From Candidatus Cloacimonadota bacterium (GTDB lineage Bacteria > Muiribacteriota > UBA6191): a stretch of 64,000 nt of DNA. Where the stretch lies: positions 27,488-91,487 of the forward strand of contig NVVD01000015.1 of NCBI GenBank assembly GCA_002402105.1, given 5' to 3'. Below are positions 51,766 to 60,927 of this stretch, piece by piece; positions within the stretch are counted from its first letter, which is position 1, and each line of letters begins with the position of its first letter. The notes below the pieces were generated by a model that ran no database searches, was not told the DNA's origin, and saw nothing but the letters and a program-made list of their open reading frames with translations. A program made the position numbers and the translations under genes.

Positions 51766-54184
51766 TACTTACATTTGCTTTTGTAATTTCAATTTGATGC
51801 GATGAAGGTGGTTTTTGCTTCATTTTTTTTGTCAAACTATAATTAATATCTCCAAATTGAAAAATATTAAGATAATCTTCATCTGTGATTCTACGGGCTC
51901 CTAAAATGACCTTTCTTTTTCGGATGTTAGATTCAACCATTTGTAGACCATGGTATAGCCCTCTAAGATATGAAACTGGTTCACGGTTAATTAATAATTG
52001 GTAGAAAAACATATATAAAATATGAATTAAAAAAGGAATAAAATTAAGTTTAATAATATTTTTTGGAATATTTTTGACCAAAAGAGAAATAAGGTTTCTA
52101 CTTAAATAGTAGGTTTTGAGACCTGGATATGAGTTGGCTGTTGCAGAACCAATATGGGTTACGATAGCTTCTGGTACATAAAGACACTTATAACCAAGAG
52201 TTTGCAATCTAAAGCTTAAATCAACATCTTCTAGGTACATGAAAAAATCTTCGTCTAGCTCTCCTGCTTCAAGTAGTGCTTGTCTCTTATAAAAACTAGC
52301 TGCTCCAGTTGCTCCAAAAACCCATCTTTGTTTGTCAAAATGAGCACCGTTAAGATTTGCATTACCAATATTAAAGCATTTGCCAGATGAAGTAATACCA
52401 TCTCCAGCAGAGTCAATGAGGCGCTGGTCATTTTGATTTAAAATTCGACTAGCGGCAAAACCAACTTCACTTTTGTCAGCAATTGCATCAATGAGAGTTT
52501 TAATCCAGTCTGGTTTTGCTTGTGCATCATTATTAAAAAAAGCAATATATTGCCCTTGAGAGATCTTAACTCCAGTATTAATAGCAGCAGCAAAGCCAGT
52601 ATTGTTGTTTAGGCTCATGATTTTAACTTGAGGAAATTCTTTTTTAATAATTGAAATTGATTTATCACTAGAATTATTATCTACAACGATAATTTCGGTG
52701 TGTTTCCAGGTTTGATGAACAATAGAGCTAACTGCGTTTCTTAAAAAAGCCTCTCCATTGTAGTTAGGAATAATCACAGAAACTAAGGGTTCTTTTACGT
52801 TTGGAGAGCTATGTTTTTTTCTATTTCTTTTAGAAACATGAATCATCCATTCATTTTGAGCATGTGCTACAAAATCTTCAAGTTCTTCGTGAGACATAGC
52901 TTCTGTTCTAACACAAGATGTTCTCATGCCATCTGCATCTGTTACATCTTTAACTAAGTGTCCTGACTCTTTAAGTTGTTCCATAAAAACAGAGCCAGGA
53001 AAAGGAGACGCAACAGTTAATTGAAGGCTTTCTGGGTTTAAGCTTAATGCTAAATCAAGTGTAGCTTGGCAAGATTTTCGGGTTTCTCCAGGGAGCCCAA
53101 ACATAAATGTTAAATGTGTTTTAATGCCGTAGTTGTGAGTTAATCTAATGTTTTCTGTGGCTTTTTTTAAATCAAGTCGCTTTTGCATATGATCAACAGC
53201 TGATTGGTCGGCTGACTCTAGGCCATATTTCACAGCTTTTACACCTGACTTTTTCATTATTTTTAATAAATTTTCATCAACAAGATCAGCTCTGCACATA
53301 GCAGCCCAAGGTACCTTAATACCTCGTGTGATTAACTCCTGACAAAAGTCTTTAATACGTTTTTTATTTACATTGAAAGTGTCATCATCAAAGTAAACAG
53401 ATTTATATCCACATTCAGTAACTAGCCATTCAAACTCATCGGCTAAATCGATAATACTTCTGGATCTATAGTCGTTGTTTCCGTACATAATTTGTGGCCA
53501 TGCACAAAAGATGCATTTATATGGACACCCTCGACTAGCCCACATTTGAACAGATGGAAGAGGTATATTGCCAGGTTCATCATGATAGTTTTGCATAGGA
53601 AGTTGATCACGAGAAGGCCAAGGATAGTCGTCAATATTACTATTTAGAGTCCTTCGTTCAAATCCAGAAAATTTGCCATCTTTTTGTATGAAAGTAAGGC
53701 CATTAAGTTTTAATGGCTCTTCATTTTTTTCAATAGAATGAATTAAATCAAGTAGGGTTTCTTCGTATTCACCAACTAAAAAATAATCTACAAATGGATT
53801 TTTTTTAACAAATTCTTCTTCTTTCATTTCATTGGCTAAACCAGCAAATGCTATGATTACATTTTGATGTTTTTTACGGATGGTTTGAGCAATTTCTAAG
53901 TCATTTTTCATAGAAAAAGAGGATATTTCCATTACGATTAGCTCTGGCTTAAAGTCATCAACGTCTTTATAAAAATCTTTGTGATTTTGTTTTAACGCCA
54001 AAGAGTCTATTAGTTTGGGTTTATAGCCGTGTTGCTCTAACCATGAGGTAGCGTGAGCTAAAAAAAATGGAAATGGCATATAATCAAAGTCATCATTTTC
54101 AAAATGTGGCCATCTAGAGCCTGCCCTTACTGCATAATAAGGGCCTTTTTTAGTCCAAGGAGGGTTTGAGAGTAATATTTTCAT
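51758..54184 (-). CDS. B12-binding radical SAM enzyme fused to a family 2 glycosyltransferase
   Basis: An 808-residue protein. Residues 1-165 resemble the B12-binding domain (MKILLSNPPWTKKGPYYAV at the start). The radical SAM core follows: MWASRGCPYKCIFCAWP with the CxxxCxxC [4Fe-4S] ligands near 219-226, then SVYFDDDTFNVN and FMFGLPGETRKSC. From about residue 463 a GT2 domain begins (PLVSVIIPNYNGEAFLRNAV), with VVDNNSSDKSIS, the DxD-like YIAFFNNDAQAKPDW, and EDVDLSFRLQTLG. B12-radical SAM enzymes often methylate or rearrange; a GT2 attaches a sugar. The fusion suggests one enzyme that modifies and transfers a sugar or lipid. The other two genes of the transcript are O-antigen-ligase-like and TPR proteins. 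Confidence 0.93.
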   Translation of the reverse strand: MKILLSNPPWTKKGPYYAVRAGSRWPHFENDDFDYMPFPFFLAHATSWLEQHGYKPKLIDSLALKQNHKDFYKDVDDFKPELIVMEISSFSMKNDLEIAQTIRKKHQNVIIAFAGLANEMKEEEFVKKNPFVDYFLVGEYEETLLDLIHSIEKNEEPLKLNGLTFIQKDGKFSGFERRTLNSNIDDYPWPSRDQLPMQNYHDEPGNIPLPSVQMWASRGCPYKCIFCAWPQIMYGNNDYRSRSIIDLADEFEWLVTECGYKSVYFDDDTFNVNKKRIKDFCQELITRGIKVPWAAMCRADLVDENLLKIMKKSGVKAVKYGLESADQSAVDHMQKRLDLKKATENIRLTHNYGIKTHLTFMFGLPGETRKSCQATLDLALSLNPESLQLTVASPFPGSVFMEQLKESGHLVKDVTDADGMRTSCVRTEAMSHEELEDFVAHAQNEWMIHVSKRNRKKHSSPNVKEPLVSVIIPNYNGEAFLRNAVSSIVHQTWKHTEIIVVDNNSSDKSISIIKKEFPQVKIMSLNNNTGFAAAINTGVKISQGQYIAFFNNDAQAKPDWIKTLIDAIADKSEVGFAASRILNQNDQRLIDSAGDGITSSGKCFNIGNANLNGAHFDKQRWVFGATGAASFYKRQALLEAGELDEDFFMYLEDVDLSFRLQTLGYKCLYVPEAIVTHIGSATANSYPGLKTYYLSRNLISLLVKNIPKNIIKLNFIPFLIHILYMFFYQLLINREPVSYLRGLYHGLQMVESNIRKRKVILGARRITDEDYLNIFQFGDINYSLTKKMKQKPPSSHQIEITKANVSSA

Positions 54185-54311
54185 AAAAACAACTTTATTA
54201 ATTTAACTATAAATTTAGATTGATTCTAGTTTATCAGATGAGATTGAAAGATAGCAATTATATATTGAAATTTATACAGTCTATGAAACTATAGTTGTAG
54301 ACAAAAAGTTA

Positions 54312-55631
54312 ATGATTAATGTATTTTTTGTCGATAAGTACGTGATGACTTCTGCCAAAATTTTAGAAAAGCATGATCAAAAATTAGGTTTTCAGAACTT
54401 AGAAAAGTTGAAAGCCTATATAGATGAGAGATATTATCAATTACGATTGATGCCTCATCTATCTTTTCACGAGCGTCAAAAAATATTTAAAAGATATGAC
54501 TCATCTTTATTATTAAAACTTTTAACAAAGTTAAGAGAGAGAGAAGTTAAGGCTGAGTTTGTTGAGAGAAAGGTTTTATCTCCATTAGTGGATAGAGTCG
54601 TTTATTTACTAACTGCTGTTGAAAAAGAGAGAGAAGAGCAATTAAAAAGAGGCCTATATCCAGCAGATAAGAGTAGCTATAATGAGCATATACGCTTGTG
54701 GAAAGGTGAACTCTTAAAAAAGCTTAAAACAATTAATATTCCAAAAAATATTGAAAAAAGATTAAGTGCTTCTATTTTAGCGATGGAAGGGCTTCACTCT
54801 ATAGTTGTTCCGACTCATGTTAATGAAAACCCTAGTATAAAAAAAGAATCCTCTCATCAAATGACAACTCTTTTAGATTATCATTTAGAAGAGTTATTTT
54901 ATGAAATTTTTGCAGGAGAATCTATAAAAAAAGAAGCTTTGTTTCGTTTTTTAGAATTAAACTCAGAAAATATTTTAACTTTTTTAGAGCATAAGTTAGA
55001 GACAGACGTAAAAAGTGAGAGAAGAAATGCTTTAGAGTTGGTTAGATTTATAAAAAGAAAGCAGGCAATTGTTTTAGTTAGCCGAACTTGTATTCATGAT
55101 GATGATCAAAAAATTAAACTTCGTGCTCTTGAGATATTGAATTGGATGTCAAAACAACAATATTTTTCAAAAAATATAAAATTAATTCACTTTTGCTTAG
55201 ATCAAATTAAAACTCATGAAAATAAGCCAACATTATCAGAAAAAGAAAAAAAAGAAATAGACTTTAGAAAGAATTATTTTAAATTTTTAAATTCAGCTGA
55301 TGAAGAGCAAAGAGCAACAATGATTAAAGCTATGACAAATAAAGACTATGTTTTTCATAGAAGTTTAATTCAAGAAGCCTTTAACAAAGAAAATAGCTTA
55401 TTTATAAAATCAATGATTTTAAGTGGAATAGCAAGATATAGAGTTGAAGAGTTGTATTCACTATTTGAAGGTGCTTTAGAAAATGGGTGTGACAAAACGA
55501 TTTATCATGCAATTTTAGCTATTAAAGAGCATTCATTTGTTGAGATGATACCTATATTAATGGATAATACAGACCATTTAAATTATTTCAATCAATTATT
55601 TGCAAGCCAGGTTATAAAGCAACATCAGTAA
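54312..55631 (+). CDS. Helical HEAT-like repeat protein of unknown function
   Basis: A 439-residue soluble protein. The N-terminal 160 residues are helical and charged with a probable coiled coil (KLREREVKAEFVERKVLSPL). The C-terminal half shows pairs of helices with HEAT-like spacing (RRNALELVRFIKRKQAIVLV, DDDQKIKLRALEILNWMSKQ and KSMILSGIARYRVEELYSLF). No catalytic motif. The start is ATG at 54312 or 54345; neither has a strong ribosome-binding site. It converges with the CheX-like gene at 55633 (one base between stops). HEAT proteins are frequent in this window, and the partner is not known. Confidence 0.65.
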   Translation: MINVFFVDKYVMTSAKILEKHDQKLGFQNLEKLKAYIDERYYQLRLMPHLSFHERQKIFKRYDSSLLLKLLTKLREREVKAEFVERKVLSPLVDRVVYLLTAVEKEREEQLKRGLYPADKSSYNEHIRLWKGELLKKLKTINIPKNIEKRLSASILAMEGLHSIVVPTHVNENPSIKKESSHQMTTLLDYHLEELFYEIFAGESIKKEALFRFLELNSENILTFLEHKLETDVKSERRNALELVRFIKRKQAIVLVSRTCIHDDDQKIKLRALEILNWMSKQQYFSKNIKLIHFCLDQIKTHENKPTLSEKEKKEIDFRKNYFKFLNSADEEQRATMIKAMTNKDYVFHRSLIQEAFNKENSLFIKSMILSGIARYRVEELYSLFEGALENGCDKTIYHAILAIKEHSFVEMIPILMDNTDHLNYFNQLFASQVIKQHQ

Positions 55632-55632
55632 A

Positions 55633-56106
55633 CTATTTTCTAAGGCGAACAGATGAATAAAGGGTTACTACTCCAAATTTAGTATGAAATAATGTTCGAG
55701 TTAAATTAGGAACCATAGAGTAGATATGTGAGCCCTTTCCCCAAAATACACTTGGAGGAGATATATTTGTTTTAATTTTGGCTTTAGCTAAAAATGCACT
55801 TGCTCTTGCTGCTGTTAAATTGCCTATTTCAGCCATGGCCTCTCGAGTAATTTGATCGTCTACTGAGTCTGGATCCATATCAATAGATCTTGTGATATTT
55901 GTTGCTACATCAACAGCAAATGATAAAACACAAAAGCCTTCAATCTCTTCAAAAAGGTAGATTAAAATATCTACACCAGAGGTTTCAATATATTTATCTT
56001 TATGAAGATGGGGTTCAGGAATACTATCCAAATCAATGGAGTATTCTTTACAAACAGATTTTAAACCTTTTACAAAAAAATTAGAAAAATCAACATCTTT
56101 TGTCAT
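55633..56106 (-). CDS. CheX-like chemotaxis phosphatase homologue
   Basis: A 157-residue protein starting at the ATG at 56106, which follows AGG closely and sits 3 bases after the stop of the upstream gene. A longer frame beginning at 56187 overlaps that gene and is rejected. The family motif of CheC/CheX appears in EAMAEIGNLTAARASAFLAK (ExxN-like E..GN), with the surrounding helix. CheX dephosphorylates CheY-P. The neighbouring 120-residue gene may be its partner. No CheY adjoins; the receiver-like protein at 58423 is degenerate. FliG (38084) shows the cell has flagella, making a chemotaxis link reasonable. Confidence 0.7.
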   Translation of the reverse strand: MTKDVDFSNFFVKGLKSVCKEYSIDLDSIPEPHLHKDKYIETSGVDILIYLFEEIEGFCVLSFAVDVATNITRSIDMDPDSVDDQITREAMAEIGNLTAARASAFLAKAKIKTNISPPSVFWGKGSHIYSMVPNLTRTLFHTKFGVVTLYSSVRLRK

Positions 56107-56108
56107 TT

Positions 56109-56471
56109 TTACCTCATTACTATGCTCATATCGGAGTCTTCTTCTACCATGAAAATAGTTTGAAAAATATCTTTTGCGATATAGCACATTTTATTGGATT
56201 CTGCTTTTGAAAACCTAACTTGATAGCTAACTATACGATTATTTTCGTTTACAGAGATTGCGTTTTTATTATATTTTATTTTCAATAATTCGTTTAATTG
56301 AGATTCCATTTCATCATAAAAAAAATTTGAACTAGGAATGTCTAATAGAAGAACTTCTCCAACTTTTGCAAATTGTAAAAAACAAGGTAGCCCTTCTGGT
56401 TCCATTATGAAAAAGCTAGAGGCTTCATCACTAATATAGCTATCAATTTTTTCTAAGATTGGTATTATCAC
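56109..56471 (-). CDS. Small soluble protein of unknown function beside CheX-like
   Basis: A 120-residue acidic protein with mixed strand and helix character (MIIPILEKIDSYISDEASSF, then CFLQFAKVGEVLLLDIPSSN and ISVNENNRIVSYQVRFSKAE). The alternating pattern resembles YbjN or type III secretion chaperone-fold proteins, but no family is recognised. It is immediately upstream (3 bases) of the CheX-like gene and is surely in the same transcript. Function is unknown; a role with the phosphatase is inference. Confidence 0.6.
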   Translation of the reverse strand: MIIPILEKIDSYISDEASSFFIMEPEGLPCFLQFAKVGEVLLLDIPSSNFFYDEMESQLNELLKIKYNKNAISVNENNRIVSYQVRFSKAESNKMCYIAKDIFQTIFMVEEDSDMSIVMR

Positions 56472-56581
56472 AAAGCCTCAAAGTATTAAAAGAATGATTA
56501 AGAATCAAAAACATAATACATTTCAAAATGATGATTTGAAAAAATTGTTCCAAGACAAAACTATACTTAGTTAGATTATTA

Positions 56582-56613
56582 TAAAAATAGCCTGTATAAT
56601 GTTTTATACAGGC
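56582..56613 (-). terminator. Rho-independent terminator of trxB
   Basis: Read on the minus strand, a 10-bp stem (GCCTGTATAA with TTATACAGGC, 56590-56613) with a 4-base loop is followed by TATTTTTAT, 25 bases after the trxB stop. Confidence 0.88.
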
Positions 56614-56637
56614 CATATTTTAAATCCAAGATTATGG

Positions 56638-57557
56638 TTATGATTTTTCTGCGATATATCTTTCTGAATCTAATGCTGACATACAACCTTGGCCTGCAGC
56701 AGTAATGGCTTGTCTATAAACCTTGTCAGATAAGTCACCAGCAGAAAAAATACCTTCTTTTGAGGTTTTGGTTGTACCACTTTCAACAATCACATAACCT
56801 TCTTCATCTTTATTTACAAAATTACCTAAAAAGCCAGTATTTGGGATATGTCCAATGGAGAGAAAAAAGCCTGAAAATGAAATTTGACTTTCTTTTGAGG
56901 TAACTGTGTCAGTTAATAATGCTCCAGTTACACCGTCATTTTCATTTCCAAGGACTTCTTTTACGGTTTTATTCCATAAGATATCCACTTTTGGGTGTGC
57001 TTTTACTTTATCAGCCATGACTTTAGAGGCTCTGAGTTTATCTCTTCTGTGGATTAAAGTTACTTTAGAGGCGAATTTAGTAAGATAGATAGCTTCTTCA
57101 CAAGCAGAGTCTCCTCCACCAATTACAACAATGTCTAAACCCTTATAAAAGAAACCATCACAAACAGCACAGGCTGTCACTCCCTGTCCCCAGTATTTTT
57201 CTTCAGATTTTAGACCTAACTTTTTTGGTTTGGCTCCTGTTGCAATAATAATAGTTTGGGATTGAATTTCTCCACTATCAGTTTTTAAGGTATATGGACC
57301 GTTTCCAGAGATTTCTAAAACATGACTGATTTTAAATTTTGCTCCAAATTTTTCGGCTTGTTTGTGCATATTTACAATAATTTCTGGCCCCATGATTCCG
57401 TCAGGAAACCCAGGGAAGTTTTCAACATCTGTAGTTTGATCTAATTGGCCAAGCTCTGAACTTGAACTTAGAACAAGTGGATCTAGACCTGCTCTTGCTG
57501 TATAAATTGCTGCTGTAAGACCAGCTGGTCCATGACCGATAATAGTAACTTTTTGCA
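56638..57557 (-). CDS. trxB: Thioredoxin reductase
   Basis: A 306-residue TrxB. Starting at the ATG at 57557, supported by AAGGA 6 bases upstream, it reads MQKVTIIGHGPAGLTAAIYT (FAD-binding), then the redox-active disulphide ACAVCDG near residue 135, the NADPH fold VVIGGGDSACEEAIYLT and the C-terminal FSAGDLSDKVYRQAITAAGQ. The frame extends 17 codons further to 57609 but without family match. TrxB reduces thioredoxin with NADPH and supports ribonucleotide reductase and disulphide control. It has a terminator of its own and is divergent from the SDR gene at 57716. Confidence 0.97.
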
Positions 57558-57715
57558 TATTGAATCCTTGTTTATTGATAGCTAGATATTTTTTTGAAGG
57601 ATACTTCATTTTAAAAGTTTCTTCTACAGAAAACTAGAAGTAACTTATAATTTCTTGTACTGAGTTGAAATTTTGTTGTATGCTGTTGGTCTTATAAAAT
57701 AAAACGGGAGCTTAT

Positions 57716-58423
57716 ATGCGACTTCAAGGTAAAATTGCCATCATATCTGGTGGAAATAGAGGACTTGGTCTTCATTTGGTAAAAGCTTTTTTAAAAGAGG
57801 GTGCAAAAGTAGCTATTTGTGCTAGGAGCTTAGAGGCTTTAAGAGTTTTAGATGAGGTTTTAATAGATTATAAAGACAGCTTTTTTTATGCTGCTTGTGA
57901 TATTACTATTCCCTTACAAGTTTCAAATTTAATTAAAAAAGTAGTACTTGAATATGGTTGTGTGAATGTTTTAATTAATAATGCGGCTAAATTTGGTGAT
58001 AGTTGTAAAATTCATGAATGCGCTGTAAATAGTTTTAATTCGGTGATTGAAACAAATTTATTGGGAGCGAACAACATGGTAAGAAGTGTTCTACCCCATA
58101 TGCTAGAGCAAAAATCAGGTAAAATAATTCATATAACGGATTCTAGTTTACCAATGAATGAAAAAAGCTATAAAAGTGCATATTATATTTCAAAAGCTGG
58201 TATTGAAACTTTTTCTAATTTGTTATCGGCCCAATATTTAGACGATCATATTGATTGTAATATTGTTGATCCTTCAAACTTAACCCAAGATGTATCTTTT
58301 GATGAGCAAAAAAGCTTGACTAAAGCTACAGAATTATTTATTTGGTTGGCATCTATTGAATCAAATGGATTAACAGGAAAAAATATAAAAGCTTGTGAAT
58401 GGCTCTCTAAGCAGGAAAACTAA
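57716..58423 (+). CDS. Short-chain dehydrogenase/reductase
   Basis: A 235-residue SDR. The NAD(P) motif is IISGGNRGLGLHL (TGxxxGxG pattern with Ser for Thr), NNAAKFGD matches the NNAG motif, and the active site is visible as HITDSSLPMNEKSYKSA then YYISKAGIE, giving Tyr-x-x-x-Lys. SDRs oxidise or reduce an alcohol or ketone; FabG and sugar or lipid reductases are alike at this level. GGGAG lies 5-6 bases before the ATG. The stop shares a base with the receiver-like gene. The substrate is unknown. Confidence 0.93.
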   Translation: MRLQGKIAIISGGNRGLGLHLVKAFLKEGAKVAICARSLEALRVLDEVLIDYKDSFFYAACDITIPLQVSNLIKKVVLEYGCVNVLINNAAKFGDSCKIHECAVNSFNSVIETNLLGANNMVRSVLPHMLEQKSGKIIHITDSSLPMNEKSYKSAYYISKAGIETFSNLLSAQYLDDHIDCNIVDPSNLTQDVSFDEQKSLTKATELFIWLASIESNGLTGKNIKACEWLSKQEN

Positions 58424-58908
58424 TGGATGAAATAAGATTGATTAGATTTTCTCAAAGAGATATGGATTTAATGGTAGAAGCTAAAGGGTTAGAGTCCTTT
58501 CAAATTATTAATTTTGAAAACTTTGAAGAATGTTTAGAACATAAAATAGAACAAAAATCTAAGCATATTTTTATATTATTTGAGTTTTTCAATGAAGATT
58601 TTGAAATGCTTAGAAAAAGTATAAAGATGCAGGTAAATGAACAACAAAAATTAAATTTTTGTTATTTATTTTCTTATGGAAATTTAGAGGTTGCAAAAAA
58701 TTTACAAAAAAGAGGCTTAATAAACTTTTATCTTCAAAAACCTTATTCTCATTACTTATTAATCAGCAGTTTATTAGCTATATATTATAATAAAAAACCT
58801 TTATCTCATGTCCTTGAGGAAGTTTTAGAACTTAGTTTAGATAATGGATGTGAAGACATTGCTGAATATATGGCACAATTTAGAAGAAAATTATTTACTA
58901 ACTTTTAA
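58423..58908 (+). CDS. Receiver-like protein, degenerate
   Basis: A 161-residue protein resembling a response regulator receiver domain of reduced type. The order of strands and helices fits: EIRLIRFSQRDMDLMVEA, then IFILFEFFNEDFEM where the phosphorylatable Asp would stand (no such Asp is present at the strand end), CYLFSYGNLEVAKNLQKRGL and the Lys-Pro strand FYLQKPYSHYLLIS. A C-terminal helix pair follows. It is translationally coupled to the SDR (one base overlap) and converges with the HPt gene. It may be a pseudo-receiver that binds without phosphorylation. Weak homology, so this is a tentative assignment. Confidence 0.55.
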   Translation: MDEIRLIRFSQRDMDLMVEAKGLESFQIINFENFEECLEHKIEQKSKHIFILFEFFNEDFEMLRKSIKMQVNEQQKLNFCYLFSYGNLEVAKNLQKRGLINFYLQKPYSHYLLISSLLAIYYNKKPLSHVLEEVLELSLDNGCEDIAEYMAQFRRKLFTNF

Positions 58909-59264
58909 AAGGCTGTTTTTGCCCATTGATTAAAAACTTCTAATTTATTTGATAAATCTTGAATAAAAGATTTGATTTCATCTTTAGATAAATTTTTTGA
59001 AGAATTTTCTAATTTTAAGCAAATAGCTGAAATTTCATTTAATCCAAGATTGAGTGAGGCTCCTTTTAAATGATGAGCGGCTTTACCAAGTTCAATTGGG
59101 TCAGAGCTTTCACAAGCTTTATTGAGTCTATTTATTATCATGACAGAATCTTCAGAATAAACAGTAAAAATCTCTTCTAAAAGAGAGTAGGCAATTTCTT
59201 CTCCTACATTTTATATTATATTATCAATTTGTGTTTTTGAAATATAGTCTGGTAGATTTTGCAT
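58905..59264 (-). pseudogene. HPt phosphotransfer gene interrupted by an in-frame TAA
   Basis: The minus-strand frame from the ATG at 59264 (AAGGAAA 6 bases upstream) reads MQNLPDYISKTQIDNII, then a TAA at 59211-59213, then NVGEEIAYSLLEEIFTVYSE, and on in frame to the HPt core. That core has AAHHLKGASLNLG with the phosphoacceptor His (residue 64 in the full frame) and ends at 58905. The segment after the stop is the first helix of a typical HPt domain, so the stop cuts the domain rather than lying before it. It may be a nonsense mutation or a sequence error, or translation may restart (ATG 59141 gives only 78 residues). HPt domains relay phosphate between hybrid kinases such as the one at 20646 and receivers. 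Confidence 0.7.
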
Positions 59265-59525
59265 TTGATTTCCTTGTTTTGGATTGATGATTAAACTGAC
59301 AAATCATAACTTTGAAAAAGCTCTAACTTAAATTTAAAATTTTTTTATAAAAAAATCAATTAATTTCTGTAAAAATTTATTTAAAAATAGTGATCGATGG
59401 ATATTAAATAAAAAGAATTTAAGTCATAAACGATCATTTTTAATTTATTAGAGGAATAAGCTCTGAATTGGTTGATGAATGAAATATTTTAAATTCAATG
59501 ATACATTTTAGATTAACTTAATAAA

Positions 59526-60842
59526 ATGTGTGGATATATGGAAAAACTTAGCCAAAAAAAAATTGAACAAAACTCTACTATACTATTTGATAGTGTTGGT
59601 TGTAAATTGAATAAATATGAACTTGAAGTTATGAGAGCTCAATCAGAAACTCTTGGGATGGTTCCTTTAGTCAAACAAAAAACAGGGGACGTTGTTGTTT
59701 TAAATACTTGTAGCGTAACAAACTCTGCCTCTGCTGATTCAAGACGAATGATTAGAAAATATAGAAAACATAATGAAAATGCCTATATTGTAGTTACGGG
59801 CTGTTACTCTCAAACAGATTTGGATGAAGTAAAAGAGCTTGGAGTCGATTTAATTTTAAATAATATGGAAAAAGCAAAATTTTTTGATATTATTAAAAAA
59901 GATATAAATGATTTAGATGAGCTAAACCTTCAAAAACAGTCAATTATGTCTTCTGTAAAATTTCAATCTAGGCCTTTTTTAAAAATACAGGATGGTTGTG
60001 ATGCTTATTGTAGTTATTGCATTATCCCAAGGGCTCGTGGCAGATCAAGAAGTGTTGATAAAAAAGAGGTTTTAAGTCAGATTGAAGAACTTTCTAAAAC
60101 TTATCCCGAGCTTGTAATCACAGGGGTAAATTTAGGACAGTATGAGCAAGAAAAAGATTATGGTCTTTTAGCTTTATTAAAAGATATGGTAGCAATTGAT
60201 ACTGTAAAAAAACTAAGAATATCTTCTTTAGAACCAAATGATTTAACTCCAGAGTTTTTAAACTTTATGGTAGAGAATGATAAAATTTGTAAACATATCC
60301 ATTTACCATTGCAGGGTGGCGAAGATCAGTTATTAAAAGATATGAGACGAAACTATACTATAGAGCAATATAGTGAAAAATTGAAAATGGCTCGTAAATT
60401 GTGCCCTCAAATATGTTTAGGTGCTGATATAATGGTAGGCTTTCCAACAGAGTCAGAAAGTTGTTTTGACAAAGTTAAAGAAAACTTATTAAACTTAGAA
60501 ATAGATTACTTTCATGTTTTTACTTTTTCAGCAAGAGATAAAACAGTTGCCAATAATATGCAAGAAAAGGTTGAGCCACAAATAAAAAAAGAGAGAAACC
60601 GTTGGGTTACATCTCTTTCTTCTAAAAGAAAAAAGGACTTTTTAGAAAGACATATTGGTAAAACTTTTGATGCTGTTGTAGAGCGTGGCGGAAAAACAAA
60701 AGGTTTTATGAAAGCTTTAACTGATAATTATATTCCAGTTATTTTTGAAACAACAGAAGATTTAGCGCTTAAATTTGTAAAAATTCGTATTGATGAAGTC
60801 GGAACTGATAAGGTATTTGGTACCTTATTAAAAGTATATTAA
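59526..60842 (+). CDS. mtaB: tRNA threonylcarbamoyladenosine methylthiotransferase (MtaB)
   Basis: A 438-residue methylthiotransferase. It shows the UPF0004 domain (DSVGCKLNKYELEVMRAQSE, NTCSVTNSASADSR, VVTGCYSQTDLDE), the radical SAM motif CDAYCSYC near residue 160 with IIPRARGRSRSVD, and a C-terminal TRAM-like region. GCKLN with a downstream PRARGRSRS favours MtaB, which adds a methylthio group to t6A37 of tRNA, over MiaB. It needs SAM (metK) and two [4Fe-4S] clusters. Its start could be ATG at 59526 or 59538; no ribosome-binding site chooses. The 260-base region before it holds no gene. Confidence 0.92.
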   Translation: MCGYMEKLSQKKIEQNSTILFDSVGCKLNKYELEVMRAQSETLGMVPLVKQKTGDVVVLNTCSVTNSASADSRRMIRKYRKHNENAYIVVTGCYSQTDLDEVKELGVDLILNNMEKAKFFDIIKKDINDLDELNLQKQSIMSSVKFQSRPFLKIQDGCDAYCSYCIIPRARGRSRSVDKKEVLSQIEELSKTYPELVITGVNLGQYEQEKDYGLLALLKDMVAIDTVKKLRISSLEPNDLTPEFLNFMVENDKICKHIHLPLQGGEDQLLKDMRRNYTIEQYSEKLKMARKLCPQICLGADIMVGFPTESESCFDKVKENLLNLEIDYFHVFTFSARDKTVANNMQEKVEPQIKKERNRWVTSLSSKRKKDFLERHIGKTFDAVVERGGKTKGFMKALTDNYIPVIFETTEDLALKFVKIRIDEVGTDKVFGTLLKVY

Positions 60843-60927
60843 ATATTTTAGCTTATTTGGCTCAGCTACTATATACTGTTGAAATAACAAAAGAGATACA
60901 GCTAAAGGTGTTTAGGTTTAAGAAGTT

